Source: Pseudodesulfovibrio sp. JC047 | Lineage (GTDB): Bacteria > Desulfobacterota > Desulfovibrionia > Desulfovibrionales > Desulfovibrionaceae | Direction: 5' to 3' | Length of the DNA: 64,000 bases | Assembly: GCF_010468615.1 (NCBI RefSeq) | Contig: NZ_WUEH01000001.1 | Span: 1-64,000 of the forward strand | Notes under the pieces: generated by a model | What the model was told of the DNA's origin: nothing | The model's input: only the letters and a program-made list of their open reading frames with translations | Database searches by the model: none | In this document: piece after piece, positions 61,350 to 64,000 of the stretch | Layout of the letters: each line of letters opens with the position of its first letter | Position numbering within the stretch: the stretch's first letter is position 1 | Position numbers and translations under genes: made by a program

Positions 61350-62744
61350 TTACTGTCGTTTGAGAATTTCCTTGGCCGGAATAAGAGCCGTGGCCGCAGC
61401 ACCGACAATATTACCAGCCACACCAGGGCCATCCCCGGCAACGAACAGTCCTTCAACACTGGTTTCCAAATGTTCACGAGTGTCCACCTGCGTGGCAAAG
61501 AACTTGATCTCAGGCGCATACAGCAGGGTTTCATCATTGGACACGCCCGGAACCACGTTATTGAGCTGCTCCAAACCATCCATGAGATTGGTCAAAATTC
61601 GTTCCGGCAAGGCCATGGCAATATCGCCCGGAACCACGTTCTTCATGGTCGGTTCAATGTAACCGTTACCTATACGATCCCACGTGGACCGCCGTCCCCG
61701 ACGCAAATCGCCAAACCGTTGTAAAATGGGCTTACCACCACCAATCAAGGTCGCCAGTCGCCCAATGGATTCGCCATACGCCTGATTGTCCTCGACAGGA
61801 TCATTCAAGACAACCTTGGATAAAAAGGCGAAATTGGTATTTTCGGACTTCGTATTCATCAGGGCGTGTCCGTTGACACACACGAAATCCTGATAATTTT
61901 CCAGCGCCACAAACCCACCATAATTGGTACAGAAGGTCCGGGTCTGGTCATCATATTTATTGGTCCGCACAAAAAATGTCGGATCATAGATCACAGAACA
62001 CAAATCCTGCATGATCTCGTTGTGGACCTCGACACGCACACCGACTTCGATGCCACGCTGGGACACGTTGATTCCATGGTTCTGCACCACATGGCCGACC
62101 CATTCGGCCCCCACGCGCCCCGGAGCCAAAATGACATTGTTGGCTGTGTAGGTCCCCTTACTGGTGACCACGCCGGTGACCCTACCCTTGTCCACAACCA
62201 CGTCCTTCACATTTTCGGAGGTGTGGAACGTGACACCCTTCTCCCGAAGATAATCGGCCATGACAGCGATATGCCCAGGCAGATTGTCACTTCCCAGATG
62301 TTTCTGCTTGATGACGAGCAGGTCAATGCCATGCTTGCGGGCGTCCTTGCGGACATCCTTGGCCTTGTCCATATCTGTGGGGAAAACCTGACCATCCATC
62401 CCGAAACGGTTGAAAATGGCTTCGGTTTCCTCAATCAGCGCATGGGCCTCGGTCACGCCCACGAATTGGGTCAGATCAGTCTTGCCAAGCTTGTGAATGA
62501 AATTCAGTTTGCCGTCCGAGAACAGCCCGGCTCCCCCCACACCGCACAGGATATTGCAGGGCTGACATTTGATGCACTCCTGATCGCCGGACAGCGGACA
62601 ATTTCGCTTCAACGACAATTTGCCCTTATCTATAAGTAATACATCCAGGTCGGAATGTTCCGCCAGGTAGTACGCGGCAAAGAGTCCGGCCGGACCTCCA
62701 CCAACGATAATCACATCATACGCAGTCTTGATTGCCTTGTTCAT
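61350..62744 (-). CDS. FAD-dependent oxidoreductase (COG2509 type)
   Basis: A 464-residue flavoprotein: DVIIVGGGPAGLFAAYYLAE (FAD-binding), then a Cys-rich CPLSGDQECIKCQPCNILCG, GVGGAGLFSDGKLNF, and the C-terminal GLFVAGDGPGVAGNIVGAAA. This is the uncharacterised FAD-dependent dehydrogenase family of COG2509, common in anaerobes. ATG 62744 has GAGGATA upstream; the longer frame adds nothing conserved. The Cys cluster may be redox-active. Substrate unknown. Confidence 0.88.
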   Translation of the reverse strand: MNKAIKTAYDVIIVGGGPAGLFAAYYLAEHSDLDVLLIDKGKLSLKRNCPLSGDQECIKCQPCNILCGVGGAGLFSDGKLNFIHKLGKTDLTQFVGVTEAHALIEETEAIFNRFGMDGQVFPTDMDKAKDVRKDARKHGIDLLVIKQKHLGSDNLPGHIAVMADYLREKGVTFHTSENVKDVVVDKGRVTGVVTSKGTYTANNVILAPGRVGAEWVGHVVQNHGINVSQRGIEVGVRVEVHNEIMQDLCSVIYDPTFFVRTNKYDDQTRTFCTNYGGFVALENYQDFVCVNGHALMNTKSENTNFAFLSKVVLNDPVEDNQAYGESIGRLATLIGGGKPILQRFGDLRRGRRSTWDRIGNGYIEPTMKNVVPGDIAMALPERILTNLMDGLEQLNNVVPGVSNDETLLYAPEIKFFATQVDTREHLETSVEGLFVAGDGPGVAGNIVGAAATALIPAKEILKRQ

Positions 62745-63000
62745 TGTATCCTCTCTGTATCTCGCAAGTATGGCCCGCACTGGGGCAAACTCTCAAAAAA
62801 AGGAGTTCACGCAGACGGGCCATGATCGACCGTATGACAGGAATTGCGACGGTGTCAACCCCTCACGTCCAGAGAAAATAACGACGCTCCCCACCACCAG
62901 AAAAGACCGTAGTCACGACAAAAAAAGGGACGCTCAAACCGCTTTGACCTCGGCCGATCATCCCCTATGTTCAGACTCACTTTCAAAAATAAACCGCACG

Positions 63001-63777
63001 CTATTCGGAGGGGGTACTGTTCACAACGGCAAATGCGGAATGATTGTGAATGGATTCAAAGCTTTCCACTTCGACCGTGTACCAATCGACCTGCGGATGA
63101 TCGGAAAGGCCTTTTGCCACGGCGCGCACCACGTCTTCCACGAACATCGGATTGTCAAACGACGACTCCGTGACAAATTTTTCATCCTCGCGTTTGAGCA
63201 GGGAATAGACCGGACTGGACCCGGCGGATTCACCGATCTCGATGAGATCTTCCAACCACAGAAAACCATGAAACCTGGTTCGGATGCGAATTTCAGCCCG
63301 CTGCGAATGCGCTCCCTGATCGGAAATGGCCAAGGAACAGGGACAGACCGTCATGACCGGCACATCCGCACCGAGCGTGAACCGCAATTCGCCGTCCTTG
63401 AGATACCCATCCACACGACAGGTATAATCCATCAGGCACGATGCCCCGCTCTTGGGCGAACGCTTGTGTTGAAAATAGGGAAAAACGAAGCGGACATGGG
63501 CACTCCTGGCCTGAAGTCGGACCACGACATCTTCGAGCAATGTCCGAAACGAGGTGTAATCGAGATCGCCTGACCAATGTTTCAGGGCCTCGACAAAACG
63601 GCTCATATGCGTGCCCTTGAATTCAGCGGGCAAATCCACGGACAGGGAAACATCAGCAACCGTGTGCTGGGTGCCGGATTCCTTATCCCGAACAATTATG
63701 GGATGACGCAGGCCCTTGACGCCCACCCGGTCGATGGGCATGGCGATCGTGGCTTGCTGCTTCTGAACATCTTCCAT
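63001..63777 (-). CDS. folE2: GTP cyclohydrolase FolE2
   Basis: A 258-residue type IB GTP cyclohydrolase: [48 protein letters not shown] with the catalytic Cys, and [19 protein letters not shown]. It makes 7,8-dihydroneopterin triphosphate for folate (and queuosine) synthesis and, unlike FolE, does not need zinc, which links it in some bacteria with metal control. The neighbouring NikR end is on the same strand, upstream. Full length. Confidence 0.95.
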   Translation of the reverse strand: MEDVQKQQATIAMPIDRVGVKGLRHPIIVRDKESGTQHTVADVSLSVDLPAEFKGTHMSRFVEALKHWSGDLDYTSFRTLLEDVVVRLQARSAHVRFVFPYFQHKRSPKSGASCLMDYTCRVDGYLKDGELRFTLGADVPVMTVCPCSLAISDQGAHSQRAEIRIRTRFHGFLWLEDLIEIGESAGSSPVYSLLKREDEKFVTESSFDNPMFVEDVVRAVAKGLSDHPQVDWYTVEVESFESIHNHSAFAVVNSTPSE

Positions 63778-63835
63778 GAAAATACAGCCTCCGGCAGTCC
63801 TGTCCCGCCTCGATTGCAGGCAAGGAACTTCGGTT

Positions 63836-64000
63836 CTAGATCAAGTTCTTTCCAGTGGTGGTCAACGCAAGGTTTCCGTGCTTGACCCCTTTGGTCGAGA
63901 TCAGTTTTTGTCCCAATGCCTTGATGATATCAGCATCCCCTTTGAGGATAATGACTTCCAGGCAGTTATGGTGATCCAAATGCACATGCAGCGAGGACTG
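63836..64000 (-). CDS. nikR: Nickel-responsive regulator NikR, C-terminal part (cut by window edge)
   Basis: The minus strand from the window end gives 54 residues to a TAG at 63836-63838: [20 protein letters not shown], then [20 protein letters not shown]. The H-x-H..HHNC pattern holds the nickel ligands of the ACT-like regulatory domain of NikR, and VKHG is its usual late motif. The N-terminal ribbon-helix-helix lies outside the window. NikR represses nickel uptake genes. Confidence 0.9.
   Translation of the reverse strand, partial: QSSLHVHLDHHNCLEVIILKGDADIIKALGQKLISTKGVKHGNLALTTTGKNLI

Overview
The window comes from a delta-proteobacterial sulfate reducer of the Desulfovibrionaceae (Desulfovibrio or Pseudodesulfovibrio type). 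The chromosomal genes on the right support this: a DVU0524-type gene beside flgM, a csrA-fliW pair attached to flgK-flgL, a DUF4254 gene beside mltA, an ARMT1-like gene, a NikR end, and a short glutaredoxin-like gene read through in-frame TGA codons. The assignment rests on gene content and recognised protein families. No database search was made.

Positions 1-530 hold the tail of an IS110-type transposase and a copy of the 3' half of a tRNA-Ser gene. Positions 530-24766 are an integrated mobile element of about 24 kb, visibly AT-richer than its flank. It is bounded by a 99-bp direct repeat (431-529 and 24668-24766, one mismatch). The right copy is the 3' part of an intact tRNA-Ser(GCT) gene plus its terminator. 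A tyrosine integrase sits next to the tRNA, and paired TGGTGCAC sites lie just inside each end. The element carries plasmid genes: a replication initiator with seven iterons, ParA with a small ribbon-helix-helix partner, an orphan DotA/TraY conjugation protein with two small membrane-protein genes upstream, a second tyrosine recombinase below a strongly palindromic region, and several small unknown genes.

Its cargo looks defensive. An AbiEi/AbiEii type IV toxin-antitoxin pair (868-2558) is followed by a tight six-gene operon (3158-11063): nucleoside phosphorylase with a C-terminal effector-associated domain, all-helical GASH-like protein, two different GTPases, a GAP1-like protein ending in the same effector-associated domain, and a membrane-anchored coiled-coil protein. 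This matches the GTPase-centred conflict systems proposed from comparative genomics. The phosphorylase is the likely effector, recruited through the shared domain.

From 24.9 kb the window is ordinary chromosome. der, mtnA (with a 40-codon leader ORF), gatB, DUF4254, mltA and an ARMT1-like gene read leftward. Then come DVU0524-flgM behind a sigma-28-like promoter, and the flagellar rod, ring and hook-junction genes (flgF-flgG-flgA-flgH-flgI-flgJ-flgN-flgK-flgL-csrA-fliW) behind a sigma-54-like promoter. tRNA-Gly(CCC) precedes the translation/RNA operon rimP-nusA-ylxR-infB-DUF503-rbfA-nrnA-truB-rpsO-pnp. After pnp lies a candidate double-selenocysteine glutaredoxin-like gene (55526-55738). It is followed by a MEMO-family gene, a 1041-residue secreted TPR protein, a sigma-54 activator with an altered GAFTGA loop, an FAD oxidoreductase, folE2 and the 3' end of nikR.
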